From: Thermoplasma volcanium GSS1
GTDB taxonomy: Archaea > Thermoplasmatota > Thermoplasmata > Thermoplasmatales > Thermoplasmataceae
Assembly (NCBI RefSeq): GCF_000011185.1
Contig: NC_002689.2
Location: forward strand, 1,520,805 to 1,584,804
Reading direction: 5' to 3'
DNA length: 64,000 nucleotides
Translations under genes and position numbers: made by a program
The notes under the pieces: generated by a model
The model's database searches: none
Told to the model about the DNA's origin: nothing
The model's input: the letters and a program-made list of their open reading frames with translations, nothing else
In this document: piece by piece, positions 50,993-59,766 of the stretch
How the letters are laid out: each line of letters begins with the position of its first letter
Position numbering within the stretch: the first letter of the stretch is position 1

Positions 50993-52381
50993 TTAAAGGG
51001 TAGGCAGATATTTCTTGATCTCCCACTCACCTACGTAGGATCTGAATTGATCCCACTCCCTCTGCTTAACAGTTAGGAAGTTTTCATAGACATGGTCTCC
51101 GAGGATATCCCTCATCAGCTTGCTGTTTCTTAGGTGGTGGAGTGCTTCTCCTAGACTCTCGGGCATGGATGTTATGCCTTCCTGCAGCCTTTCCTCCTTT
51201 GTCATGTGGAATATATCTTTTTCTATAGGTTCAGGCGGATCGATCTTCTTTTCTATACCATCCAATCCCATGCCGAGTATTACTGCGAATTGAAGGTACG
51301 GATTTCCCGCAGGGTCTGGGCAACGCAGCTCCATTCTCTTCCTCGTCCCTTCGCCTGCAGGTATCCTGATCAAGGCCGATCTATTTTTGTTTGCCCAGGA
51401 TATGTAAACAGGCGCCTCATATCCAGGAATTAGCCTTTTATAAGAGTTTACTGTAGAGGCAAGTATGGCTGATCCTTCGTTTATATGGCTGAGTATTCCA
51501 CCAAGGTAATGCATAGCATAATCGCTGAGCCCATATTTCGCATTCTTATCGTAGAACCTGTTTACCTTTTCATCGAAAGACATTATGCTCTGGTGTATGT
51601 GCATGCCTGAACCATTTACACCATTTATGGGCTTTGGCATAAAAGAAGCATATAGGCCGTTCCTTTCTGCTACGTTCTTGATGATACTCTTTAGCATAAC
51701 TATTCTGTCTGCCATCTTCAGTGCAGGTGCATACCTTAGATCTATCTCCTGTTGTCCGTATGCAACTTCATGATGGGCTGCCTCTGGCTGGTATCCAAGC
51801 TCATAAAGCTCACGTACTATTTGCTGCCTGATATCGCTTGCAGAGTCAAGAGGAGTATTATCGAAATACCCCCCATAATCGCTGGGTTCTGTTGTAGGAT
51901 TGCCATTAGCATCCCTCTTGAAAAGGAAAAACTCAAACTCTGGCCCTACAAAAAATTCGTTCCCTTCCTTATGTACCTTTTCCAGCAACTTCTCCAGAAC
52001 GTATCTTGGGTCTCCAGGGAACCTCGAGCCGTCAGGAGAGTAAACATTGCATACAAACCTAACAACACGGCTCTTTCCGAACTCATCTGGTAGAAGAGTA
52101 TAACTATCCAGGTTCGGTATCGCCCTCATATCTGACTCTTCTATCTGCGCATAGCCTGCAACAGAACTCCCGTCGAATACAACACCTTCAGTTAGCGCAT
52201 TTTCAAATCTATTTTTTGGGACTGTGAGGCTCTTCACGTTGCCGACAATATCTGTGAACTGCATCTGCAAAAATTCAACCTTATCTTGATCCAGCTTTTT
52301 AAGTGTTTTTTCAACAACATCTTCTGGCATAGTAGCGTATGAACATTCATCATTTATATTTTTATTTTTGAAATACGACAT
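50993..52381 (-). CDS. glnA: Glutamine synthetase, type I
   Basis: 462 aa dodecameric enzyme making glutamine from glutamate, ammonia and ATP. Beta-grasp N-domain with VVFDGSSVAGY, catalytic PEFEFFLF (metal Glu), HHEVAYGQQEID, NGVNGSGMHIHQS, NRSALIRIPAGE, MELRCPDPAGNPYLQFA. The adenylylation region (a Tyr in KNLYDLPPE of bacterial type) is replaced by PEPIEKDIFHMTKEE, as in GSI-alpha of archaea, so no adenylylation control is expected. The start at 52381 faces the PadR gene, and its promoter shares the 76-base gap with the PadR operator, so PadR could control both. Confidence 0.95.
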   Translation of the reverse strand: MSYFKNKNINDECSYATMPEDVVEKTLKKLDQDKVEFLQMQFTDIVGNVKSLTVPKNRFENALTEGVVFDGSSVAGYAQIEESDMRAIPNLDSYTLLPDEFGKSRVVRFVCNVYSPDGSRFPGDPRYVLEKLLEKVHKEGNEFFVGPEFEFFLFKRDANGNPTTEPSDYGGYFDNTPLDSASDIRQQIVRELYELGYQPEAAHHEVAYGQQEIDLRYAPALKMADRIVMLKSIIKNVAERNGLYASFMPKPINGVNGSGMHIHQSIMSFDEKVNRFYDKNAKYGLSDYAMHYLGGILSHINEGSAILASTVNSYKRLIPGYEAPVYISWANKNRSALIRIPAGEGTRKRMELRCPDPAGNPYLQFAVILGMGLDGIEKKIDPPEPIEKDIFHMTKEERLQEGITSMPESLGEALHHLRNSKLMRDILGDHVYENFLTVKQREWDQFRSYVGEWEIKKYLPTL

Positions 52382-52396
52382 ATTGTTTGAAAATGT

Positions 52397-52434
52397 TTAA
52401 ATACTTAATATCGATATCTAGTTATCGATATCTA
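52397..52434 (+). promoter_or_regulatory. PadR promoter and tandem operator
   Basis: TATA-like TTTAAATACTTAA (52397-52409) is followed by two exact copies of TATCGATATCTA (52409-52420 and 52423-52434), 14 bases apart, each with the palindrome ATCGAT. A partial third ATCGA follows at 52439. It lies between the TATA-like box and the ATG, a layout for autorepression. It may also affect glnA. Confidence 0.7.
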
Positions 52435-52457
52435 AAAATCGAGTTAGAGGTGATCGG

Positions 52458-52925
52458 ATGTTTGGTGGAATGAGGGGTCCTTGTGGCCATCATGTAGATA
52501 GATCCAGAGGATTTGTAGGAATAAGGTACTGGATATTAAGGATATTAGCCGACGGCGAAAAGACAGGTGCCGATATAATGACTACAATAGAAAATCTGAC
52601 GATGGGCAGGTGGAGGCCTTCACCTGGGGCGGTTTATCCCATATTAAGAGCCCTTGAAGAGGAAGGCTACATAAAGGGAACGGAAAGAGACAACAAAAAA
52701 TACTATTCGCTGCTTGAAAAAGGAAAAGAAATGATAGACATGCTCGGGTTTGGAAAATTTTACGGGAGAGACGTCGAGACAACCAACCTATACGATGCAG
52801 TAGAGAGGATAGGCGACTATGTGAATTACCTTAAGGACAACTCATCTAAACTAAAAGATGACAAAGACGCCATAGAGAAGCTAAGAAAAATAAGGGATGA
52901 TATCGAGGGGCTAATAGTCCAATAA
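52458..52925 (+). CDS. PadR-family transcriptional regulator
   Basis: 155 aa. Winged helix 22-95: RYWILRILADGEKTGADIMTTIENLTMGRWRPSPGAVYPILRALEEEGYIKG, the PadR signature with P-S-x-G-x-x-Y-P-x-L, then a C-terminal dimerisation helix (about 115-155, EKLRKIRDDIEGLIVQ). A Gly/His/Cys-rich leader MFGGMRGPCGHHVDRSRG could sense metal or be disordered. Canonical ribosome binding site GAGGTGAT six bases before the ATG. Ligand unknown. Confidence 0.92.
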   Translation: MFGGMRGPCGHHVDRSRGFVGIRYWILRILADGEKTGADIMTTIENLTMGRWRPSPGAVYPILRALEEEGYIKGTERDNKKYYSLLEKGKEMIDMLGFGKFYGRDVETTNLYDAVERIGDYVNYLKDNSSKLKDDKDAIEKLRKIRDDIEGLIVQ

Positions 52926-53078
52926 CTATCCCGATTTTTCTATTTTCTTTTTTAGTTCTGCGATTTCCTCCTGAATCTGTTTGTTCATCGGGTTCTTTTT
53001 AGCCTTTTCTTCAAGCTCTTCAAGCTTTGATTCTAGGCTTTTTTTCTTCCTGTTAAGATCCCTTTTGCTTAGGCCCAT
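52926..53078 (-). CDS. Small coiled-coil protein
   Basis: 50 aa from ATG 53078: MGLSKRDLNRKKKSLESKLE, then ELEEKAKKNPMNKQIQEEIAELKKKIEKSG. Heptad-like pattern of Leu/Ile with Lys/Glu predicts an antiparallel helical hairpin broken at KKNPMN. It runs tail to tail with padR; the stop lies one base after the padR stop. Function unknown. Confidence 0.6.
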   Translation of the reverse strand: MGLSKRDLNRKKKSLESKLEELEEKAKKNPMNKQIQEEIAELKKKIEKSG

Positions 53079-53198
53079 GCTTATCGATCAAGTATTATTA
53101 AGTACCGTATTAATTTTATTCAGTATATTTTTTAACATTTATTATGAAAAAAAATTTAAATATAATTATATACATGATGTAGCATGTTATCAAGATAA

Positions 53199-56100
53199 TT
53201 GAAAATAGCACTCAGTGCAGCAATTGTCTTGGTGATGCTTTTTTCTGCAGTCTATGTCGCCTTCAACTCAAACGCAGGTCAAACAAATCAAAATAGTTTG
53301 AATTCTCTGTTTTCCCAGCCTTTGGTGAAATCCAACGACAATATTGCTAAAACAGTTGAAAAAGCTGGGTTCAAGCCATATGTACCTGTCAATGGAAGCA
53401 TGGAAATGAACGTTATAATAGGGATAATTCCAAATAATCTGAATGAACTGGAGAACTATGCAACAGAAATAAGCATGCCCGGTTCCCCTCTCTATAGGCA
53501 TTGGTTAACAACACAGCAAATTAATAGCATGTTCGGCAATTACCAGGGTGTAGAAACCGTATCCTCCTATTTCAGCAAACTAGGCTTCTCGGTTCAAGTT
53601 AAAACCCCGTTTGCAGTGGCTATATCCGGCAATGCATCTATGATGGAATCCGTGTTTCATACAACGATATACTATTTTACTAATAAAAATGGCCAAGTGC
53701 TTTTCAGCAATTTAAATTCTATAGAATTGCCAGGATCTGTGGCTAGGTATGTGCTTTCCGTTGACGGCCTTTCGAATTTCCAAATGACAACGAATCCTGT
53801 TTATCCAACATTGTCTGATTATACCTCTTCAGGATTGATCAAAAATTTTGAACCACTTTCATCTGGAACCCAATCCTATTTGAACCACTCTGATGTTGTT
53901 GGATTTTACGCTAAAAAATACGCATGGGTTCAGCTTCCGTTGACGAATGGACCTTATCCTGGTTCAAATGTAACAGGTTATACACCACCATTCCAGGCTC
54001 TTTTCCCATCTGATCTACCATGGATATACAATATAGCTCCAGGATTGAACGGAACTTCATCCACCCCTGGTGCAAATGGTACTGGAACAACGATAGCCAT
54101 AGTAATGGGAACTGGATACATAAACGCAACACTTGCTTATCCAGCTTGGAATTATAACGATATGCTAAAGTATGGAAAAGAGGTCTTTGATAATCCAAGC
54201 CAGATACTCAGTAGGGTAACCTATCTTAATGCACCTGGCATAACTCATAGCCCTCCACCTGATCCTTCTCCATCCTTTTACGTACCGTATACTGACGGAT
54301 ATCTAGGCGAGTTTACACTTGATACCCAATACTCAGCCACTGTAGCTCCTGACGCCCATCTCGATATAATGGCCATACCTTCGCTGTCTACTGTAGCCCT
54401 TGATAATGCATACATCACTCTGTATGAGCTTCCCAATACACCGCAAGTAATAACGAATAGCTGGAGCGGTTCAGAAGATAGCTGGTGGAACATGTACGGT
54501 CCGTATTGGCAGTCCGCTGATCTAATGAATCTCTTATTCGAATTATTAAGCATGAAGGGATCAACCATAGTCGCAGCGACGGGCGATTCCGGCGGATACG
54601 ACGGATATACAAATATGATATCTGGCGAGTTTCCTGGCACTTCACCTTGGGTCACTGGAGTAGGTGGAGACCAAGTGACGATGTTTAACAATACAGGAGT
54701 GGAATTTCCAGTCACCGGCAACTACTCCAGATTCAATGTAACTTTCGGTACTGCAAACTACAGCAGCCTGCCTCCATACTACTGGAGCAACTTACGATTA
54801 AACATTGTTAATATAGGGCTGAAACATAATAACGGCTTTACACAAACTTACTGGGACAATAACCAGTATGTAGTAGTAAATGGAGCTCCAGAGGTCATAT
54901 CTACAGGGGCTGGAAGTGCAGCTTTAAGCATATTCTTCAAACAGCCATGGTGGCAGCACGGTTATTCAGTTCCAAATACAGGTAGGATGAGCGAAGTTGA
55001 AGTTTCCGCCGAAGCTGGATTTAACCAAACCGAGCTTGTTGATGGCATGTGGGGATCTTGGTTCTTTGGTGGTACCAGCGAAGCAACACCTACAACAGCC
55101 GGCATGATAGCTGATGTAATAAGCTATCTCAACGCAACAATACACGTGAATTATCTGGGCGACATAAATCCCCTGCTGTACGAAATTGGTAACGAGTACA
55201 TGCAAAATCCTGGAAAAATGCCTGACCCATACTTTACCGTTTCTAATGGAACAAATTCACTTAGTGCACTAATGGTAAACGACTCCTATACTTTGGACGG
55301 GCCACAGAATTATCCGTCAAATTATTACACAACCGACAACGGGTATAGTATGCTAACTGGCTGGGGAACAATAAATGTAGGAAACTTCAAAATAGACCTC
55401 GAGCAATTTTTAACACAGCCATTCAATGTAACCGAAGATAACAGTACTGGAACTGGTACACCATTCTACGGCAACTTTACAGAATCCACATACATAACGA
55501 TGGGCCAACCTGCCGGCCTTCAATACGGCACCCAGTATTTATTCAATGTATCTGGGAGCGTATCCGGCCTTACGAATATTCCGAAGAATCTAAACCTGAC
55601 TTTCATAACATCAAATGGAGAATACAACCTTAATAATTCAAATAAGCCAGGTAATATGCATTTTGCATATAATGCGGGATTACTTAAAATTTACAGCGAT
55701 ACTTTTAACACCACCGGATTCCTAGAAGTAAATGGAACTTTCGACCACCGTTTAGCTTACTCTTTCACGTGGATAGGAAGTAAGCAGATTGCCAACGCAA
55801 CTAATAATATATCCGTTGAGAAGAATATGAGCGTTAGCATAGCATATCCATACCTTATGGCAGGGTTTCCAGCGTTCGCTTATACCGGATTATTTAACGG
55901 TACTGCTGGTTATTTCGCTACGTACGTACCACCAATAGAACCAAACATGCAGATAGTCAACGTGACTTATAAGGGAAAACCTGTTTACAATGCCCTAGTA
56001 CTGCTCACTTACAAGAATGCCTCAAACGAAATTAAAAACCTAACTTTCCTGCGTCAATATGCAATTTCATACAGCTTTACAAACCTGAATGGCAGCGCTT

Positions 56101-57578
56101 ATCTTGATACCTGGAATGTGGCTGTTGATACTAAGGCTTACGTTTATGTCGTATATTCAGGAATGGTTAAGGAATCTAACTTTACCCTTACTCCCCAATC
56201 TACAAGCAGCATATTGTTTAATAACAGCTTAGAGAGTATCCTGTTACCCTATTACAATTTACTGCCAGTTTTCCAAGGACAGTATCTACCGTTTACCGTG
56301 AACCAAGAAAATGCAGAAGTTGCATTATACGTACCTGGATCCCTTAACTTCTACGGGCCGAGTACTCCCACCACAGTCATACCTTCAACTATAACGAATA
56401 CAAATGCCAAAGGCTTTGTAAATTTCAAAATACCTAACTGGCTGCCTCCAGGCTCACTGCTCTACTTAGGGATCACTAATTCATCACAGCCTGTATACAG
56501 TGCTGCCAATGGCCTTATCCTAGATCACAATGTATCTTACCTTCCTGTATATGTGGCAGGAAGCGGACCAAGCGTAATGTTAGCCAGCAACGCTTTAACC
56601 AACATATTCGGTGTTCCGGTAGTTACTCCAACTACGTCCTTCGAAGCCGTTTACACCGATTCCTTATCTCCATATGGCGGCTACGTCAATTACATGTGGT
56701 ATTCCGTAGATGGGATGACGCCAATTAGCTTCGGCCAGGACGGATATGCCGTAGCAGCTGCTTCACAGACACAGATATTCGGACTTAACTCTTCCATACC
56801 TTCCGGCCTCAACACACTATATGTATACTTTAATGATACACTTGGCCTAACTTACGAGACCTCGATGGAATTCTATTTCAACGCAAGCATACCCACCCCA
56901 TCTTTAATGCTCAGTTCTCCCTCCTACTATGAACATGGTAATTTTAGTGTTTCATACAAGGACAACTTAAATCCCAATCTTACTATATTGAATGAGCTTT
57001 ACATATCATATAATGGTAACATAATAGCTAGCGAGCCAATTACTACATCGTCAGGAGTGCTGCAAATAAATGGAAACGATCTACCGTACGGAATCCTTAA
57101 CCTGACTTTTACGATCGAAACCGCTAATGGGCAAACAAATGAGACCTCAATAACAGTGATGAACCTTCCGGCAGACGAATACTACCCCACAGTGAATATC
57201 ATAGCACCTGTTACTGGATCCTCACAAACTGGATCCCTCAATATAACGTTCACATACACTGGATTCGATGACACTGTTATACTTTACGTAAACGGCAGTT
57301 CTGGCAACGTTATAACCGCCAATGTCACGGGAAAGAACCTATACACTATAACAGAAGGAAAAGGCAGTTCCTCTTTGCCCGCAGGAAATTACACTGTAAC
57401 CGTATTGGTGATAAGCAAAGACGGACAGGTTGCAAAGCAATCAGCAAACTTTGACCTTAAGGCACCCGTGGTTCCACCAGTCCAGAGCTCAATTATAATA
57501 GAATATCTAGTAATAGGTATAGTCGGTGGTCTCATAGTCGGATCTCTCGCAGTTGTAGCTGTGATGAGGAGACACTGA
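53199..57578 (+). CDS. Large membrane-anchored sedolisin (S53) protease
   Basis: 1459 aa from TTG 53199. Signal peptide 1-26 (KIALSAAIVLVMLFSAVYVA), pro-kumamolisin domain about 55-190, catalytic domain about 230-710: Glu371 and Asp375 (GEFTLDTQYS), oxyanion Asp463 (ATGDSGGY), nucleophile Ser627 (GGTSEATP), and a terminal Ca-site region GWGTIN. Then about 700 residues of Asn/Ser/Thr-rich beta-sandwich repeats with many N-x-S/T sequons, and a C-terminal membrane helix (VIGIVGGLIVGSLAVVAVM) with RRH. An acid-active surface protease that digests proteins outside the cell, fitting a heterotrophic thermoacidophile. Monocistronic. Confidence 0.93.
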   Translation: MKIALSAAIVLVMLFSAVYVAFNSNAGQTNQNSLNSLFSQPLVKSNDNIAKTVEKAGFKPYVPVNGSMEMNVIIGIIPNNLNELENYATEISMPGSPLYRHWLTTQQINSMFGNYQGVETVSSYFSKLGFSVQVKTPFAVAISGNASMMESVFHTTIYYFTNKNGQVLFSNLNSIELPGSVARYVLSVDGLSNFQMTTNPVYPTLSDYTSSGLIKNFEPLSSGTQSYLNHSDVVGFYAKKYAWVQLPLTNGPYPGSNVTGYTPPFQALFPSDLPWIYNIAPGLNGTSSTPGANGTGTTIAIVMGTGYINATLAYPAWNYNDMLKYGKEVFDNPSQILSRVTYLNAPGITHSPPPDPSPSFYVPYTDGYLGEFTLDTQYSATVAPDAHLDIMAIPSLSTVALDNAYITLYELPNTPQVITNSWSGSEDSWWNMYGPYWQSADLMNLLFELLSMKGSTIVAATGDSGGYDGYTNMISGEFPGTSPWVTGVGGDQVTMFNNTGVEFPVTGNYSRFNVTFGTANYSSLPPYYWSNLRLNIVNIGLKHNNGFTQTYWDNNQYVVVNGAPEVISTGAGSAALSIFFKQPWWQHGYSVPNTGRMSEVEVSAEAGFNQTELVDGMWGSWFFGGTSEATPTTAGMIADVISYLNATIHVNYLGDINPLLYEIGNEYMQNPGKMPDPYFTVSNGTNSLSALMVNDSYTLDGPQNYPSNYYTTDNGYSMLTGWGTINVGNFKIDLEQFLTQPFNVTEDNSTGTGTPFYGNFTESTYITMGQPAGLQYGTQYLFNVSGSVSGLTNIPKNLNLTFITSNGEYNLNNSNKPGNMHFAYNAGLLKIYSDTFNTTGFLEVNGTFDHRLAYSFTWIGSKQIANATNNISVEKNMSVSIAYPYLMAGFPAFAYTGLFNGTAGYFATYVPPIEPNMQIVNVTYKGKPVYNALVLLTYKNASNEIKNLTFLRQYAISYSFTNLNGSAYLDTWNVAVDTKAYVYVVYSGMVKESNFTLTPQSTSSILFNNSLESILLPYYNLLPVFQGQYLPFTVNQENAEVALYVPGSLNFYGPSTPTTVIPSTITNTNAKGFVNFKIPNWLPPGSLLYLGITNSSQPVYSAANGLILDHNVSYLPVYVAGSGPSVMLASNALTNIFGVPVVTPTTSFEAVYTDSLSPYGGYVNYMWYSVDGMTPISFGQDGYAVAAASQTQIFGLNSSIPSGLNTLYVYFNDTLGLTYETSMEFYFNASIPTPSLMLSSPSYYEHGNFSVSYKDNLNPNLTILNELYISYNGNIIASEPITTSSGVLQINGNDLPYGILNLTFTIETANGQTNETSITVMNLPADEYYPTVNIIAPVTGSSQTGSLNITFTYTGFDDTVILYVNGSSGNVITANVTGKNLYTITEGKGSSSLPAGNYTVTVLVISKDGQVAKQSANFDLKAPVVPPVQSSIIIEYLVIGIVGGLIVGSLAVVAVMRRH

Positions 57579-57661
57579 TAATTTTTAAAAATTTATCTCC
57601 CAAACTTCTATATTTTATTAAATTTTATAAAGATTTATTAATCTTCGATCAATAAGATTTT

Positions 57662-58786
57662 GTGAAAGATGTTATAGTCATCGGTGCAGGCCCATCTGGT
57701 TCTTACGCGGCTTATAGGCTTTCTAAAATGGGTTTAGACGTCCTTCTTTTAGAAGAACATAAGGAGGTAGGGAAGCCTGTTGAATGCACCGGACTTGTAT
57801 CAAAGCGTGTACTTGACTTTGTTAAGACTAGAAGTATAGCAGGGAAAGTATATGGCGCAAATATATATTTTCCTAACGGAAAATCGATCCACGTGGAGAA
57901 GAATGACGAAACTATAGTACTCTACAGGGACTCCTTTGATAAGGACGTAGCCGCAATGGCGATAGGCGCAGGAGCCGACATCCGGATCAATGCAAGAGCT
58001 ATATCGGTAAAGGAGAATAATGATAGCGTAACCGTTAAGTATAGAGATAGCGGACAGCTTAAAGAAGATAATGCAAAGGTTGTTATAGGTGCAGACGGGA
58101 TCAATAGTGTTGTAAGAAGAGATTTGTATCGGATTAGGCAGGAGAAAGTCGTCTCCACCCTCCAATACGACATGGCTGGAAAAATAGAAGACGAAAGGAG
58201 CGTTAACGTTTACCTTGGATCTAAATACACACACGGATTCTTTGGGTGGGCTGTTCCAGGCGGTGAAATAATAAGAGTTGGAACTGGCAGCTACAGGGCT
58301 TCAGCATACCCATACATGAAGGCTTTGTCCAAAAGGTTTGGCACAAACAGAGTGTTGGGAATAACCGGTGCTGGCATACCAATAAAAATTGCTAAAAGCC
58401 TTTTCACAAAGCGATCTGTACTTATCGGTGATGCCGGAGGCATAGTTAAGCCACTTTCCGGTGGAGGGATTTACACTGGAATTTTTTCAGCAAACCTAGC
58501 ATCGGAAAGAGTAGCAAATGCCATAGAAAATGAAGATTATTCCCAGCTCAGGCATTACGATAAGGATATAAGGGGATCCATAGGAGTTGAGCTGAAGAAG
58601 GACGGATTTATACAATCAATATACTCCAAGATAGGGGATAGATCATTCGATAGGATATATGGCCTTATTTCCAGCGAGAAGATAATAGATACGATAAACA
58701 GATCTGGAGACATAGACTATCCGTCGAAGGTAATATTTAAAGTACTTATCCGCAATCCTGCCTTGCTGTACAGCATGTGGAAGTAA
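57662..58786 (+). CDS. Geranylgeranyl-reductase-family flavoprotein
   Basis: 374 aa from GTG 57662. N-terminal FAD Rossmann motif VIGAGPSGSYAAYRLSKMGLDVLLLEE, the family PVECTGLVSKRVL block, VIGADGINSVVR, and VLIGDAGGIVKPLSGGGIYTG (FAD phosphate and isoprenoid site). Members saturate geranylgeranyl chains of archaeal lipids or menaquinone side chains. As recalled, Thermoplasma has a separate, well-studied lipid reductase with a different N-terminus, so this one may be a paralogue acting on quinone or glycosyl carrier chains. Stand-alone gene. Confidence 0.85.
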   Translation: MKDVIVIGAGPSGSYAAYRLSKMGLDVLLLEEHKEVGKPVECTGLVSKRVLDFVKTRSIAGKVYGANIYFPNGKSIHVEKNDETIVLYRDSFDKDVAAMAIGAGADIRINARAISVKENNDSVTVKYRDSGQLKEDNAKVVIGADGINSVVRRDLYRIRQEKVVSTLQYDMAGKIEDERSVNVYLGSKYTHGFFGWAVPGGEIIRVGTGSYRASAYPYMKALSKRFGTNRVLGITGAGIPIKIAKSLFTKRSVLIGDAGGIVKPLSGGGIYTGIFSANLASERVANAIENEDYSQLRHYDKDIRGSIGVELKKDGFIQSIYSKIGDRSFDRIYGLISSEKIIDTINRSGDIDYPSKVIFKVLIRNPALLYSMWK

Positions 58787-58908
58787 AGCAAAAACGCAAA
58801 GGCGGGTGCGTCATTGGGTAGATACAGATCGTTCTTCCCTCAAACATGCTGCGTGCTATGCGTTAATATAACGGTCAATGAACGGGATATTGCCGGAGAT
58901 GTATACAT

Positions 58909-59766
58909 ATGAATTCCAGGGAAGTGTTATCAATAAGTACCCTCGTCTTTGTTACCTTTATCTGGGGCGTGACCTTTCCTATTATAAAAGACGTGTTCCT
59001 TTACTTATCTCCAGTAAACTTTCTTGCTTTGAGGTTCGCAGTGTCCACCCTTTTGTTTTTGCCGGTAGTGATTAAGAAGATAAAACACGTAAAATCTGAA
59101 GAATGGAAGGCGGGTTTAATAGCCGGAACACTGCTTTTTATAGCTTATTATCTGCAGACTATAGGTCTTCTTTACACGCAGCCTGCACTTTCAGGGACAA
59201 TAACTGGGATATACGTTGTCTTTGTGCCTATAATATCCTATCTATATCTGCGCCGTCGCATTGCTCATGTGGAAGTCTACTCTTCAGCATTCGCTTTCAT
59301 AGGCCTCGTTCTAATGTCCTACAGTGGGCTATCAAATGTTTCCATTGAACTTGGTGACTTCATGACGCTTGCTGCAGCTGTTTTCTATGCTATGCAACTA
59401 GTTTACGTTTCAAAGCATGCTTCACACATCGATACCTTCGTATTTTCATTCATCCAGATAGCTGTAGCGGCATTTTTCTCCGCTGTATTCATACCTACCT
59501 TCCCAGAGCCATTCAAAATAACAATTTATTCGGCGTTTGTAGTGCTATTTACGGCAGTATTTGCTACGTTCCTAGCCACTTATGTATATGTTTCAGCACT
59601 ATCAAAGATGAACGTAACAAAGGTCGGTGTTATTCTTATAGGCGAGCCGATATTCGCTGATCTGACCTCTGTTATCCTTTATGGTGAAAAAATCGGGCCC
59701 ATTGCACTAATTGGAATAATCATAATGATAGCGTCAATCGGCACCATATCCTATTTCGCCGATTGA
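58909..59766 (+). CDS. EamA/DMT-family transporter
   Basis: 285 aa with ten predicted membrane helices in two EamA repeats (about 8-140 and 150-283). Seen: FVTFIWGVTFPIIKD, SPVNFLALRFAVSTLLFLP, PALSGTITGIYVVFVPIISYLYLRRRI, and second-repeat ATYVYVSALSKMNVTKVGVILIGEPIFADLTSVILYGEKIG. Exporter or importer of metabolites such as amino acids; substrate unknown. Its last 16 bases overlap the convergent tgtA gene. Confidence 0.88.
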   Translation: MNSREVLSISTLVFVTFIWGVTFPIIKDVFLYLSPVNFLALRFAVSTLLFLPVVIKKIKHVKSEEWKAGLIAGTLLFIAYYLQTIGLLYTQPALSGTITGIYVVFVPIISYLYLRRRIAHVEVYSSAFAFIGLVLMSYSGLSNVSIELGDFMTLAAAVFYAMQLVYVSKHASHIDTFVFSFIQIAVAAFFSAVFIPTFPEPFKITIYSAFVVLFTAVFATFLATYVYVSALSKMNVTKVGVILIGEPIFADLTSVILYGEKIGPIALIGIIIMIASIGTISYFAD

